Part shown: positions 10,601 through 21,296 of the stretch, in pieces | How positions within the stretch are numbered: position 1 is the first letter of the stretch | Layout: each line of letters starts with the position of its first letter | DNA from: Rhaphigaster nebulosa | Lineage: Eukaryota > Arthropoda > Insecta > Hemiptera > Pentatomidae | Direction: 5' to 3' | Length of the DNA stretch: 64,000 nucleotides | Assembly (NCBI GenBank): GCA_948150685.1 | Contig: OX411307.1 | Span: 119,286,691-119,350,690, forward strand | Made by a program: the position numbers and the translations under genes | Notes under the pieces: model-generated | The model's database searches: none | The model's input: the letters and a program-made list of their open reading frames with translations, nothing else | What the model was told of the DNA's origin: nothing

Positions 10601-12801
10601 GAGCTTGAATGTTACAAAAATGTCGCCCAATTCCGTGGGTCAGGAATGAAAGCAAAAAACCTCTAATGCCCGGAGTTTCGTTTTCCTGGTATAGGACCAG
10701 AGAGAAGGAATTAATAAAATTATTTAAGGAAGTAAACTGTTTTTTGTTGTGATAATTAGGGTTTATTGAATTTTTAAACATCACTCATAATCCGAGTCAG
10801 TGGAGGTTATTTACATTTATAAAACAGCCTCAAAGGTATACTTCTACATAATGGAAATTTGTTTGGCACAATACACATTGCATATTCAGTACATCTCAAG
10901 GCAATGTATGAAAACCTCAAAGCTCTGCTTAAATGCTTGAACTATGAAAAAGATTCTTGGAAAATTCGTGGGGATATAAAAGTAGTTGATATGTTACATG
11001 GTCAACAATGGGGTAGCACAAAAATTCAGTTTCATTTGTAAGTGGGAAAGCCAAACCAAAGACAAGCATAGGAAGGTAATAAACAGGACCAAAAGAAAAA
11101 TCTTCTAACTTCACAGAACACAATAAATATGCCACTTGTTCAACCAAGAAAGATACAATTACTTGATTAATGAAACAGTCCACTAAAGCCATTCCAAAAG
11201 ATGGTGACATTCCAGTACTTCACAACAAAATTTCTGAAAGTATCTTATGAAAAACTTAAAGAAGGGTTCTTTATGTGGCTGCAAATCATACATTTAACAC
11301 ATTCAGTGCGGAGGACATGAACGTTCACTTGGGGATAAAATGAGCGTTCATGTCCTCCGCACTGAACATGTTAATGAAAGACATTGTTTGAAAGTCCAAT
11401 GGATCCACTAGAAAAAAGGGCTTGGGTTTCGTTTAAAGAAGTCATGGCCGACAACAAACATGACCATTGACAAGGTGCAAGACCATGTATTAGAGTTTCA
11501 TGAAAATAGGATGTAACATGAATGTGAAGCTTGATTTTCTACATTCACATATTGTTTCTTTTCTTGCGAACCTTAACACTATCAATGAAGAACAAGGAGA
11601 AAGTTTCCACCAGGACAAGAAAAAAAGATACCAGGTTAAGGACAGTAAGCAATTATAAAGATATAATACAAAGGTGATGTCTGACTACTGTTTTATTTTA
11701 AAAAGAGTCAGAACTGACGATGGGAGACATGGAAGAGAAGTTTCAACCCATGTCAAAAACAATATGAAGTGGTGAAATTAGGGAAGAAGAGGAATTAAAT
11801 TATCATATTAGTATTTTTTAAGCGAGTATATACCATTCTCTACTCTAATGCAGTGCGTTATAATTTAATACAAGGTAACAAAAGATTTTAATCAAACTAA
11901 AATAATAATTTTCCCTGTATAAAAAATATGATTTTTGTTTAAAAACTTCAAAAGTAATTTGGATGAAAATCTTATGTGATAGAAAAACTAGGATTAGATT
12001 TGAAATCAGCATGAAAAATACTTTTAAAACCTCCGTACCGTTAACATCGTTCCAAAATTTTTAAAATGTTGAATAGTGTTATCGTTAACAGTTTTTTTAA
12101 ATATTGATAAATTCTATATCAGTGAAATTAATTATGATAAATTTGAATAATTTAAACAGATATTGATTACGATGGAAACTGCACAAGATCAACATTAGAT
12201 GATATGGATAATGCCAGTTCTGAGAGTGAATTCAATGATATTGCTAGTATTGGAGATGGTGAGGATTCAGATGGTTCATCTTCCTCTAAAAAATATTCTC
12301 CACAGAACAAAAGGTAAAATAGTCATCAGAGATGAAATGTGACTTTCAAATGAACAAAATAATTTTTATTTTTTTATTTTTAGTGAGAATACTAAATTGT
12401 GGACAATGCATCGATCCATAAGATTCAATCAGGACAATCAGAGAGAAAGAGAAGAAAAGATTATTAAATGTATTATTAATAAGCTGAATCGTTCCAAAAA
12501 TGACAGCGAGTTTGATATATTTTTGGCTAATAATGGCTATGATCCATACCATACCTCAGATGGTGAATTTTTGAAACAAATATATCTTATGGCAAATTTA
12601 TGCATTTGCTAATCTTAACGAAATTCAATTTCTTTTTCATTTAAATAGAGCTTTCAATTTTTTTTTTTTTTAGGTGGGGTCTATGCGTTTCTAGAAGAGG
12701 AATGGAGAGAAGAATCGGTACAGCAAGAAATGAGCAATCAATGTTTTACACCATCAAGATCTCCTAAACCAAAAACTACAAAATACACATATAGTCAGTG
12801 A
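7680..12801 (+). CDS. Five-exon gene, unknown 240-residue acidic/charged protein
   Basis: Exons 7680-7815, 9951-10076, 12160-12313, 12384-12562 and 12674-12801 join with matching phases (1, 1, 2, 1) into 723 bases. All introns are GT-AG; the last two are short (70 and 111 bp) with T-rich acceptors. The start ATG at 7680 follows an in-frame TAG, though that TAG could also be an acceptor for a 5' UTR intron. The protein begins MVKSHVPLENENTSK. Residues about 46-87 hold a conserved-looking block (EMYGTMVGCSSTWRPLSRG). About 95-130 is Asp/Ser/Glu-rich and likely disordered. About 150-195 is charged and probably helical (REREEKIIKCII). The tail is basic with SRSPKPKTTKYTYSQ. There is no signal peptide or membrane segment, so it is probably nuclear or cytosolic. 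I do not recognise the family. The donor of exon 4 (GTGAAT) is the weakest call; without it a stop follows 13 codons later. Confidence 0.65.
8627..8850. mobile_element. hAT-type MITE, 224 bp, with 8-bp target duplication
   Basis: The element starts CAGCGTTGCCAG and ends CTGGCAACGCTG. It is flanked on both sides by the identical octamer GCTAGGTT (8619-8626 and 8851-8858). An 8-bp duplication and CAG/CTG ends are hallmarks of hAT elements. It lies in intron 1 of the unknown gene. Confidence 0.9.
8999..9026 (-). ncRNA. Hammerhead-like motif, degenerate
   Basis: On the minus strand TTGAGGA is followed by one base, a GGGA/TTCCT stem with a 5-base loop, then GAAAC and GTTGGC. The first core base is T rather than C. 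The architecture is shared with the copies at 33906, 49203, 54763 and 62629. Confidence 0.3.
9155..9195 (+). other. Fragment of the 49.2 kb hammerhead-like repeat
   Basis: GAAACGTCGGCACACA here is nearly the same as GAAACGTCGGCGCACA at 49228. The CTGATGA half is missing and a long T run sits upstream. It is likely a truncated copy of the same retroelement terminus. Confidence 0.35.
10820..11775 (+). pseudogene. Decayed copy of a dispersed arthropod gene family (LHSH..EEQGE..FHQD type)
   Basis: Reading across frames gives HNGNLFGTIHIAYSVHLKAM (about 10850), then SWKIRGDIKVVDMLHG and, after many stops, KLDFLHSHIVSFLANLN, EEQGESFHQDKKK and VMSDYCFILKR (about 11525-11710). From memory this matches a multi-copy uncharacterised protein family of arthropods and some other invertebrates, thought to ride on mobile DNA. 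I cannot name the element class. It lies in intron 2 of the unknown gene and is dead. Confidence 0.6.
11294..11374. mobile_element. 81-bp TTAA-flanked hairpin (mini piggyBac-like MITE)
   Basis: Both ends are TTAA. The arms pair over about 34 bases with three mismatches (TTCAGTGCGGAGGACATGAA against its inverse) around a 13-base centre. TTAA targets are characteristic of piggyBac. It sits inside the decayed gene-family copy. Confidence 0.75.
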
Positions 12802-13004
12802 AATGGAATTCACAGCGTAATCAATAAGTTGCCAAATTTTAATGTGTTCAAGAATTATTTATGATGATTAGAAATTAATTTAAAAAAATGTAATTATAAT
12901 TTTTAGTTATTATTTTTTAAATAATTAAATAATGTGTAAAAAGGACTGAAGTATTTTTTATTCCTAAACAAATATTGAAACCTCAAATATATTCAGACAA
13001 CACT

Positions 13005-13275
13005 TTGATTTATAACATGGAGTCTGGTCCACTGAGATGGGCAGGCCATGTATCAAGAATGAATGAGGAAGAAATCCCCAAAAAGCTGCTGGTAGGGAAG
13101 CTGGACCAGTCGAGAGGAAGACCAAGGCTGAGATAGTGAGACACTGTCACCAGGGATGTCCAGACTCTTTTAAACCGGCAAAGAAAATTGGAAAGCGGCT
13201 GCACAAGGCCAAGCCACCTGGCGAAGGCTCATTAAGGAGGCCAAGGTCCACATTGGACTATAGTGCCATTGAAAG
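13005..13275 (+). pseudogene. LINE 3'-end fragment
   Basis: The frame from about 13016 reads GPLRWAGHVSRMNEEEIPKK and then SRGRPRLR, the conserved C-terminal tail of many insect LINE Pol proteins. It is followed after a stop by more decayed tail (KAKPPGEG in a shifted frame) and an AGTAAA-rich end. The rest of the element is missing. Confidence 0.75.
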
Positions 13276-13661
13276 TAAAAGTAAAGTAATTCTTAACACA
13301 GGGTGTCCAGTGATATAGGATGAAAAAAAAAATTAAGCATAATTCAAGGAACTTTTTGTCAATTCATTTGATTCAATTTAAAATAAAATTGGAACCATAA
13401 AATGTTATACTTGGTAATCTTATTATAAAATGTACAATTCAGAGTTGAGAATGAATTTTAATAATTATAAAAGTTTTATTCCTGTTAGATAGTGAAAAAA
13501 TGTTACTTAACTTTTTACACTGAGGGCTCAACGCATTGCTAAATATAAAAACAACTAGAAAACACAATAAAAAAAAATTTCAAGTGTAAATAAATAAATT
13601 TTGCCTATTAGAATAAATTTCACCACAATTTTATTCATAAACTTATTTTACATAACAAAAC

Positions 13662-13736
<75 letters not shown>

Positions 13737-13827
13737 AAAACTTTATCCTGGGACGAAGTCTCCTAAGAATAACTACATTGTACAAACAAAAAAATAAATC
13801 TGGCTTACTATATGTATATTATAAAAC

Positions 13828-13888
<61 letters not shown>

Positions 13889-14340
13889 TATATACAAATA
13901 TATTATAACAAAATAATCATAATTATATGAAAATAAATGTACACTAGTAACCCCTTATTCTCGTCACTCCACACTCGGCCTCAAGATCGAGGGATGAACA
14001 TATAAGGAGACAAGTGTAAATCGGTTGAAATTAAAACTCAGAGCTAGCTCCAATACTAGTGTAATAATAATAAATAATAAATCATTTCACTGTTCCATAA
14101 CATCCCTAGTTCAATTAGTGACAGTTAGAGTGACCCAGTAAGGTGAGACAGAACAAAGTTAGTGAAAGGAGGCTTTTTCTAGTTTTCATGAAATTAGAGA
14201 TGGCAAGGGAAACAACTACATCAGCCATTTCCTCAATATTATATACACTTGTTGCTAAATGCTGACGAAAAAATGGAATTACTAGACTAAAAACTAAAAA
14301 TTCCAGATGACCCGCTGTTTTCAAGCATGATTCCTAATTT
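13276..14340. repeat. Intergenic with two long AT microsatellites
   Basis: Uninterrupted (TA)n runs occupy about 13670-13734 and 13834-13883. The remainder is AT-rich with no supported gene. Confidence 0.8.
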
Positions 14341-14344
14341 TTTC

Positions 14345-15935
14345 CCGAAGCAAAAAATTCAATCAGATTCCCGATCTTCAAAGCTGCTGGACACACTTGT
14401 GGGTCAGGTTTAGAAAACATCTGTTTGGATCCTCCAAGCAAGGTGGAACTGATAGCTGCAATAAATTAAATTAAAGCTCCTGGTTTGGATAATATAGTAC
14501 CGGAGCTACTCAAGACTGATCGAGATACAGCTGCCGATATCTTTCTGCCGGTTATCACAGGGATCTGGGAGCAGGAAAAGCTCTCTGTGGACTGGAGAAA
14601 GAGCCTCATCATAAAGCTCCCGAAGAAGGGGGACACCACGAACTGTTGCAACTGGCGAGGAATCACGCTTCTTTCAATGCCAAGCAAGATTCTGTCCAGA
14701 GTTATACTCAACAGGATCAAGGAAGTGATCGAGTCAAGACTCAGAATGGAGCAGGCTGGTTTCAGGAAGCACCGAACCACAGTTGATCTCATTAACACTC
14801 TGAGGATCATCGTGAAGCAGAGTGGTGAGTGGCAGTCCTCCTTATACTTAGCCTTCATAGGCTTTGAGAGGGCCTTCAATTCGGTAAACAGGGACTATAT
14901 GTGGCTTACCCTGGAGAAGTACGGAGTTCCCATGAAGATCATTAGGATTATTGAGGAGATGTACAGGGACTTCGACTGCAGGGTTCTGCATGAGGGAAAA
15001 TTGTTAGGCTCCATCAAGACGGATTTAGGTGTGCGTACTGTCCCCAACTCTATTTATCATTGTGCTCGACGCCATAATGAGAAGAGTACTGGGTTGACGG
15101 AAGCAGGGAATCCAGTAGACACTAAGACAAAGGTTGGAGTACTTGGAGTTTGCGGATGATGTCTGCATTATGGCCCAGAGTTTCTTGGACATCAAAGCTA
15201 AATTCTAAAAACTTTGGGAGGAAGCAGAAAAGGCTGGCCAATCAATAAACATCAAGAAGATGAAGGAGATGCGGGTAAACCCGAGTGTCGAGGACAGTCT
15301 CCAGATAGGTGAGGAAACTATTGAGAGAGTTCAAGTCTGCCCTTACCTTGGTAGCCTCGTCTCAGAGAAAGGAGTGACTGATGAAGATGTCAGAGAAAGC
15401 ATTAGAAAAGCCAATACTGCGTTCATTACAATACAGCTTTACCCCCTTTGGAGAAACAGCAGTATGTCTGTGCGTACAAAACTGAGGCTTTACACAATGT
15501 AAAGTCTGAACTTCTGTATGCCTCGAAAACTTGGAAGATCACAAAGGGTGTCACCGGGAAGCTTCAGGTATTTACCAATCACTGTCTCCGCCCTATCCTT
15601 AACATCAGATGGCCTGAAAAAGTCTCAAATCAAGAGCTTTGGGGCAGAGCCAGGCAGAGGCCGATTGAGCGAGACATAAGAAGAAGAAAATGGAACTGGA
15701 TTGGCCATACACTCCAAAAACAGCCTGGAGCAGTGGAAAGGTCGGCACTTGATTGAAACCCCCCAGGAGTACGCCAAAAAGGACGGCCTCACCTCACCTG
15801 GAGGAGATCTGTACTAAATGAGGCGGAGCAGGCAGGAAGGACTTGGAGCGAGGTGCAGGCGCTGGCTGGGAATAGAGATGGATGGAAGTTGTTCGTTGAG
15901 GCCTTTTGTTCCACTGGAAGCTACAGGAGTTAATA
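14345..15935 (+). mobile_element. LINE fragment, RT to C-terminus (APE-type LINE)
   Basis: Across several frameshifts the segment encodes PPSKVELIAAIN, IKAPGLDNIVPELL, then the RT core NWRGITLLS, EQAGFRKHRTT, GFERAFNSV (motif A, with D changed to G), LSPTLFIIVLD in a shifted frame and EFADDVCIM (about 15146). The C-terminus has WKITKGVTGKLQVF, WNWIGHTLQK, the GRPHLTWRR region and FCSTGSYRS ending at about 15932. This is the type often mis-annotated as craniofacial development protein 2-like. The endonuclease is absent (5' truncation). Lost frame and the FERAF change mean it is inactive. Confidence 0.88.
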
Positions 15936-16113
15936 GAATTTAGAAAACATATATAAATGTTTTATATGAATATATATATTCATGTGAAATTATACATTTA
16001 GTCCATGTTTTTGTTAATATGGACATAAAAGATTTTAAAAAAATTGAAAAACGATTGATAACTGGATGTGTTGCTTAATTAGATGAAAGATCAGGTAAGA
16101 CTCAAAAGAATTT

Positions 16114-16596
16114 TTGAATATCATTTGGTATATCAAAAGAATTTACATCATCAAAAGAATTTGGTATATCATTTGGTTTTTGGACAGAAAATTTTGTAAG
16201 ATAACTCAAACCAATTCTGAGGATAGGGGCAGAGACTTTCAATTTCCATTTTATACCAAACAAATTATTTTTTTAAAATATAATAATGCAAAGAGATTTA
16301 AAATTGTTTTATTTAATCCATCTTATTTTAATAGAGATGAAAACAATATAACAAGTAAATTATCAGAACAGAGATATTTCATAATGAACAATATTATAGA
16401 AGAACTAAAAATAGTTAAAATAATTCAGCAGTTACATATCATACTTCCATATAAAACAGTTCCATTCAAAAAGTACTTTAAATCAATAGATCAATTAAAT
16501 ACAACAATAATTTTATATACACCTATTAACAACCATTATTCTCATCAGCTGAGAATAAAAATACATCGTAATACATATAATAACAATGTCAACTAA
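16114..16596 (+). other. 160-codon AT-rich open frame, doubtful
   Basis: The frame is open with no ATG at its start and is strongly biased to Ile, Asn, Lys and Tyr, as chance frames in AT-rich DNA are. It lies antisense to the likely NDUFS7 3' UTR. Just upstream, TTTGGTATATCA and CAAAAGAATTT are repeated. I see no domain and would not call it a gene without transcript evidence. Confidence 0.12.
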
Positions 16597-16610
16597 TTTG
16601 GTAGCTTTCT

Positions 16611-16745
16611 TTACTTTCTGTACCACATCTGAAAGGAATTCATCTTTTTAATTTTCTTTTGTAGTTGAAGAACACCATAGAGGAGGGCTTCCGCTGTAGG
16701 TGGACATCCTGCAAAAGTATTATTATTTAAATTAGCCTATGCTAT

Positions 16746-16777
<32 letters not shown>

Positions 16778-19700
16778 AAAAGCAAATTTTAAAGGAAATT
16801 ATCTCATTTCTCAGACTCAACCAGAGGAAAATTTGAGCCCAAGTATTAACAGAATTTATTAGAACAGAAGTTATTAGAACAATAAAATATTAGAAATTTA
16901 ATTAAACATAAATATGATGTAACATATAGTATACAAAACAAACCTCAAAGCCCTAAAGAAAATTTTTAGAAAGAAGTATAATATGCAAAAATAATAGTAT
17001 TACTTAAAATTTTAATTTAGATCAAGTGAAAATAATTGTTTATAATTTCAGCTATAAAATATTAAGATTAATTAATTTATTGAGTTATAATTTTCATTTC
17101 ACATTGGTATCAAATCTCGCCCAATCATACAAAAATTTCAGTTTAAAATTCACACGTATTTAAGATGTATTACCTGGAACATAAATATCAACAGGAATTA
17201 TTCTGTCACAACCACGTACAACTGAGTAAGAATAATGGTAATATCCACCACCATTTGCGCAGCTTCCCATAGATATAACCCACCTTGGTTCAGGCATCTA
17301 TTAATAAATTTATTCAGTAAATAAAATGGCATTAATGACATAATAACTATAATAAGCAAATTGCAATAAAAACATGATAAATCTTTTGTCAGAAATTTAA
17401 ACAACATGAGCATAATTACCTGGTCATAAATTTTTCTTAGAGCAGGAGCCATCTTATTAGTAAGTGTTCCTGCTACAATAATAACATCAGCTTGTCTAGG
17501 TGAGGCCCTAAATACAACACCATATCGATCCATATCATATCTTGGAGCTGCTATGTGCATCATTTCAACAGCACAACAAGCTAGACCAAATGTTAGAGGC
17601 CATACAGAACCCTTCAAGCATTGAAATAATTTATTTTTTTAATTAAATATCATTAACCTATATCATTAATTAATATAATAAAATATTTGTAAACCTGATT
17701 ACAACAATTCAGTAAAGTTGCTAAAAGATGGAAATATATACTATAACAATCATAAGGTTGTCCCATATTGATTAGTTGTCCCATATAAATAATTTTTATG
17801 GTGTATTAAAAGTAATACCGTAATAAAAGTATACCGTATTTACTTGTCACAAGAAACATCTATGAGAAATAATATATAAGGATGGTAAGGGCTCATTCCG
17901 AGCGATTTCGAAAAAATTTTTTTGGTAGGTAGGGAATTTTAAAAAAATTTAAGAGGTCAATATATAATCAAGCAAAAATTTATACTTTTCGAGTAATGCG
18001 CAAATAAACTCCTCTTTTCTTCATAACTTTTTTTCCTTAATTTTTTAGGGGATGTACTATCTATATGAATAGTTAAGGGGCTGATAGAAGGCTTTAGACA
18101 AGTTTTAATAAAATCGTTCAGGCTGCATTGGTGCAACAGTCTATAGAGAAACAGATTTTTCGGCAATTGGACAGCCACTATTGCACACAGAGTTGTATAA
18201 TTATTTTTCGGCATTAACAATGAAGCTATTTAAACGGTTAGCAGTGTTAATTTGGTGGTCTAGCATCTGATCCATAAGGGTCTCTAGAGAATATACCTTG
18301 TCTTTGAATTCATTTCTAAAGGTTTTAATAGAACAAGAAGCATTTTCATGTGAGAAGTATGGCGACGTACCAGTGAGTTGCTCCGTCCCTCGAATAAAAA
18401 CTGAGCAAGCCACCGTTCTATCAAGGGTGACCCACCAGCGGGCCGCTCTGTACTGAACATGTTAAGGTTTAAATACTTGTTACATTTTCTTTTTTTTTTT
18501 TTGTCCTTATTTCCTTTAAAATGCATCATAACATGAAAAAAAAAATGGAAAATATATTGATAAAACTTTAGCTCGTCTACAGTTAGCTGGCTTCCAAGAG
18601 CAAACTCATGTGGCACTAAGTTGAAATTAACTTTTTTTTTCATTACTCTCAGATTTTATTTACAAAATATTTACTACTATATACATATATTACAAGATAA
18701 AAAAACATCTTGTAATATTCATATATTAGTATATATTTTGTTAAAAACATCTGAGATTAAATAAAAAAAAAGTTTGTTTCAACTTAGTGCCTTGTAATTT
18801 CGCCCTCGAAATGCCATCTAACAACTATGGGCAAGCTATAAAATAGAAGTCTACTACAAAAAAAAAAAAATAAAAAAAATAATGATAAAAAATAAAACTA
18901 CATAAAAGGACCAAAAGTAATGAAAGACATTTTTTTCTTTATGCACAATAAGATACTTTTAAAGGGTATTTGAAAGGCAAAAGAAAATATTATATGTATT
19001 TTAAGGATGCTTTCCATTCTATTTCATTAATTAAATTAAAATTAATCATACCTTTCTTCCCCAGTTGATTAAATCATCAAGTCTTGTAATAGCAAACTCT
19101 GCTAAGTTGCTTGGTTTGCCAAATGGGGAGTAAGGCCTCTTTTCTTTTTTATGTTCTAAAACAGTGAAAAACACAATTTATATAATTAATTTTCAAATGT
19201 GACAGCTGATAAACTTTCCATATTGACTTTAGTTAGACTGATCACTGACTTAAGTGAAGTTAATCTTGATCATAGTTATTGGTTGTGAGATTGATCCATC
19301 TAAAAATAAATATTCATTTAATATTTTCATTTATAAGAAAGCCATAAAGTAAAAAAAAAATATTTTTTTTTAAATTTATACATTAAATTAAGACTTTTCA
19401 GGACAAGTGATTCAAAGATATAATCATCTACATAGCAAATAAGGTAGGAATTATATCAAAAGTGGTGAAAATATCTTAGTAAATGTGCCACCTGCATCAA
19501 TGCCAATTTTTAAGAATAATAATTCAATTTCTGCATCAATAATCAATAAAGTCAAGTTAAGCCTAAAAAAAATAAATAAGAAAAACTTTGCTTAATCGTC
19601 ACCACCGGGATCAAGGACTTGAGGATTAAGCGAATAGTAGGTTGACAGAAATACCATAAGAAAAATACCTTAAGCTATACACGAATTCAAGTGAAACACT

Positions 19701-21296
19701 GTATAAATAATTTATACTACATATCCATAAAAAAATGCACTATGCTTCAAATTTGTTAATAAAATGTGATATTTACATTGTCTAAGTCACAACTAAGGCC
19801 TGAAATTGTGGAATGGTGGAGAGAGAGAGCATTTAAATTTACTTAAAACTTATTAGTTTTGAATTTTCTTAGAACCTCCTTTTCTTATTCTTGTTCCTTC
19901 ACTTCCTGTTAAACAATAATTCTGGAATTTTGAGCCTATTAATGAAATTAATTTGCATATGAATGTAGTTATCTTTTTTAAAAACTAATTTGACTTTCTC
20001 AAATTATTTTTAATATATATTTTACCTATTTTCTGGTATTATTTTAAAAAGAAATGCCAATATAATTTTAATTCCACATAAAAGTAATTACGTTTTTCAA
20101 CAAGATATCCAGATTTAATGATCTGACAAATAAGTAGAAATATGATTTATTATAAGTAATAAATCTCTTTAAATTTATTTATTCTCAGAAAATCTAGAAA
20201 ACAATATCGGTTTACTTAGTTGAACCTCAATATAAAGGTAGGTCAACTTTACATCAAAGTAGAGACTATACATACCTGTCGAAGGCTGAACTGCTGAGGA
20301 CAGTTGTTTGTTACATATTGATAATGTTGGAGTCAACTTAAACAGCTGCTGATTGCAGGCCACTGAAATCAAGAATAAAAACTTTATTATATGATCAAGT
20401 TTTTTTTTTCATTTACTAGTGCCAGATATTAAAATCCTATTCATATCAATGCAATAGTTTCTGATGATATAAGTAATTAAGAAAATTGAGCATATCATAA
20501 ATCTAATGTCTAGTAAACATATAACTTTTTGAGTGAATAGTTTATACAATAAAATTTATAGCACAATTTTGTGTGCATATTTCAGTATTCACAAAAGCAA
20601 AAACAAAATTATCATGAATGTCAAATAGGATCCATTGTGGTAAAATATTACTTCAACATCACAAATCATACCAAGCATAATACATTGGTTTTATTCAAAA
20701 TTAACTTTTCATGAATTATAATTCAATAAAATATTTCACAACTTCAAATGTTTATAGTTATGCCAAAACTGTATAATCACCTTTGAAACAAACAAAATAT
20801 TTTATTGTCACAGATTTGTTAACCCAAATGATAACATTAGGCTTAATCATGAGTATGAGTGAAGATGACATTATTTTCTGACAAGTGCAAATTCCAACCA
20901 TCAATTTTTTTTTTTTTATAGTGAATGAGAGAAGACAACTGCCTAGAGATCATTTAGGCAGCATGTTGGGGTTTTGTTAGGCAAGCATTCATTGGACAGG
21001 GAACAAGAAATTCTTTTTCTAGTCCGCAATGATGACATTTAACAGATAGTAAAGAGAGAAAAAAAAAAAAAGTTTCAGATTTGTGTTGAAAAATACATTA
21101 AACCTTCATGCTAAGAAAAACGGCACCAATGAAACTGTCAATGAAATATAACATTGTAAAAACAGTTGTTTACTAAAGTAAAAAAAGTATCTTAATTCAA
21201 CAGAAATAGACTTTACAAAAACGAAAACTATACAAACTGAAAGGTAAAAGAACCAAAGATAGTGGAAGACTTACTAATTTTCGATAAGCCTCTCAT
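16611..21296 (-). CDS. NDUFS7: NADH dehydrogenase [ubiquinone] iron-sulfur protein 7 (complex I PSST subunit), six exons
   Basis: This subunit carries cluster N2, the last iron-sulfur centre before ubiquinone, in the peripheral arm of mitochondrial complex I. Coding exons in gene order are 21296-21275, 20362-20276, 19155-19052, 17611-17420, 17297-17174 and 16708-16611 (22, 87, 104, 192, 124 and 98 bp), giving 208 residues, close to the usual ~210. Phases agree at every junction. Conserved blocks are WPLTFGLACCAVEMMH (C83, C84), YDMDRYGVVFRASPRQADV, SMGSCANGGGYYHYSYSVVRG (C148) and GCPPTAEALLYG (C178): all four N2 ligands are present. The protein ends QMWYRK, near the family's usual ending. 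Residues 1-40 are basic/polar and fit a mitochondrial presequence. Exon 1 (MRGLSKI, then a split ATG codon) is inferred from a perfect GTAAGT donor and phase fit; it is the least certain exon. Confidence 0.95.
17957..18480 (-). other. Decayed reading frames in NDUFS7 intron 3
   Basis: Overlapping minus-strand frames read RWLAQFLFEGRSNSLVRR, EFKDKVYSLETLMDQML and FIKTCLKPSISPLTIHIDST. Codon content looks more protein-like than the AT-rich surroundings, suggesting an old inserted coding fragment. I cannot assign it. Confidence 0.25.
18612..18791. mobile_element. 180-bp near-perfect foldback MITE
   Basis: GGCACTAAGTTGAAA at 18612 pairs with TTTCAACTTAGTGCC ending at 18791. The arms (about 86 bases each) stay mostly complementary down to an 8-base A-rich loop at 18699-18706. 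It lies in NDUFS7 intron 3, so the pre-mRNA could form one long hairpin. Confidence 0.85.

Noticed and set aside
14466..14879. 137-codon minus-strand frame
   Set aside because: It lies antisense to a clear LINE RT; no domain of its own.
16114..16596. Longest unexplained plus-strand frame near NDUFS7
   Set aside because: No ATG, extreme Ile/Asn/Lys/Tyr bias and antisense to a 3' UTR; kept only as a doubtful feature.
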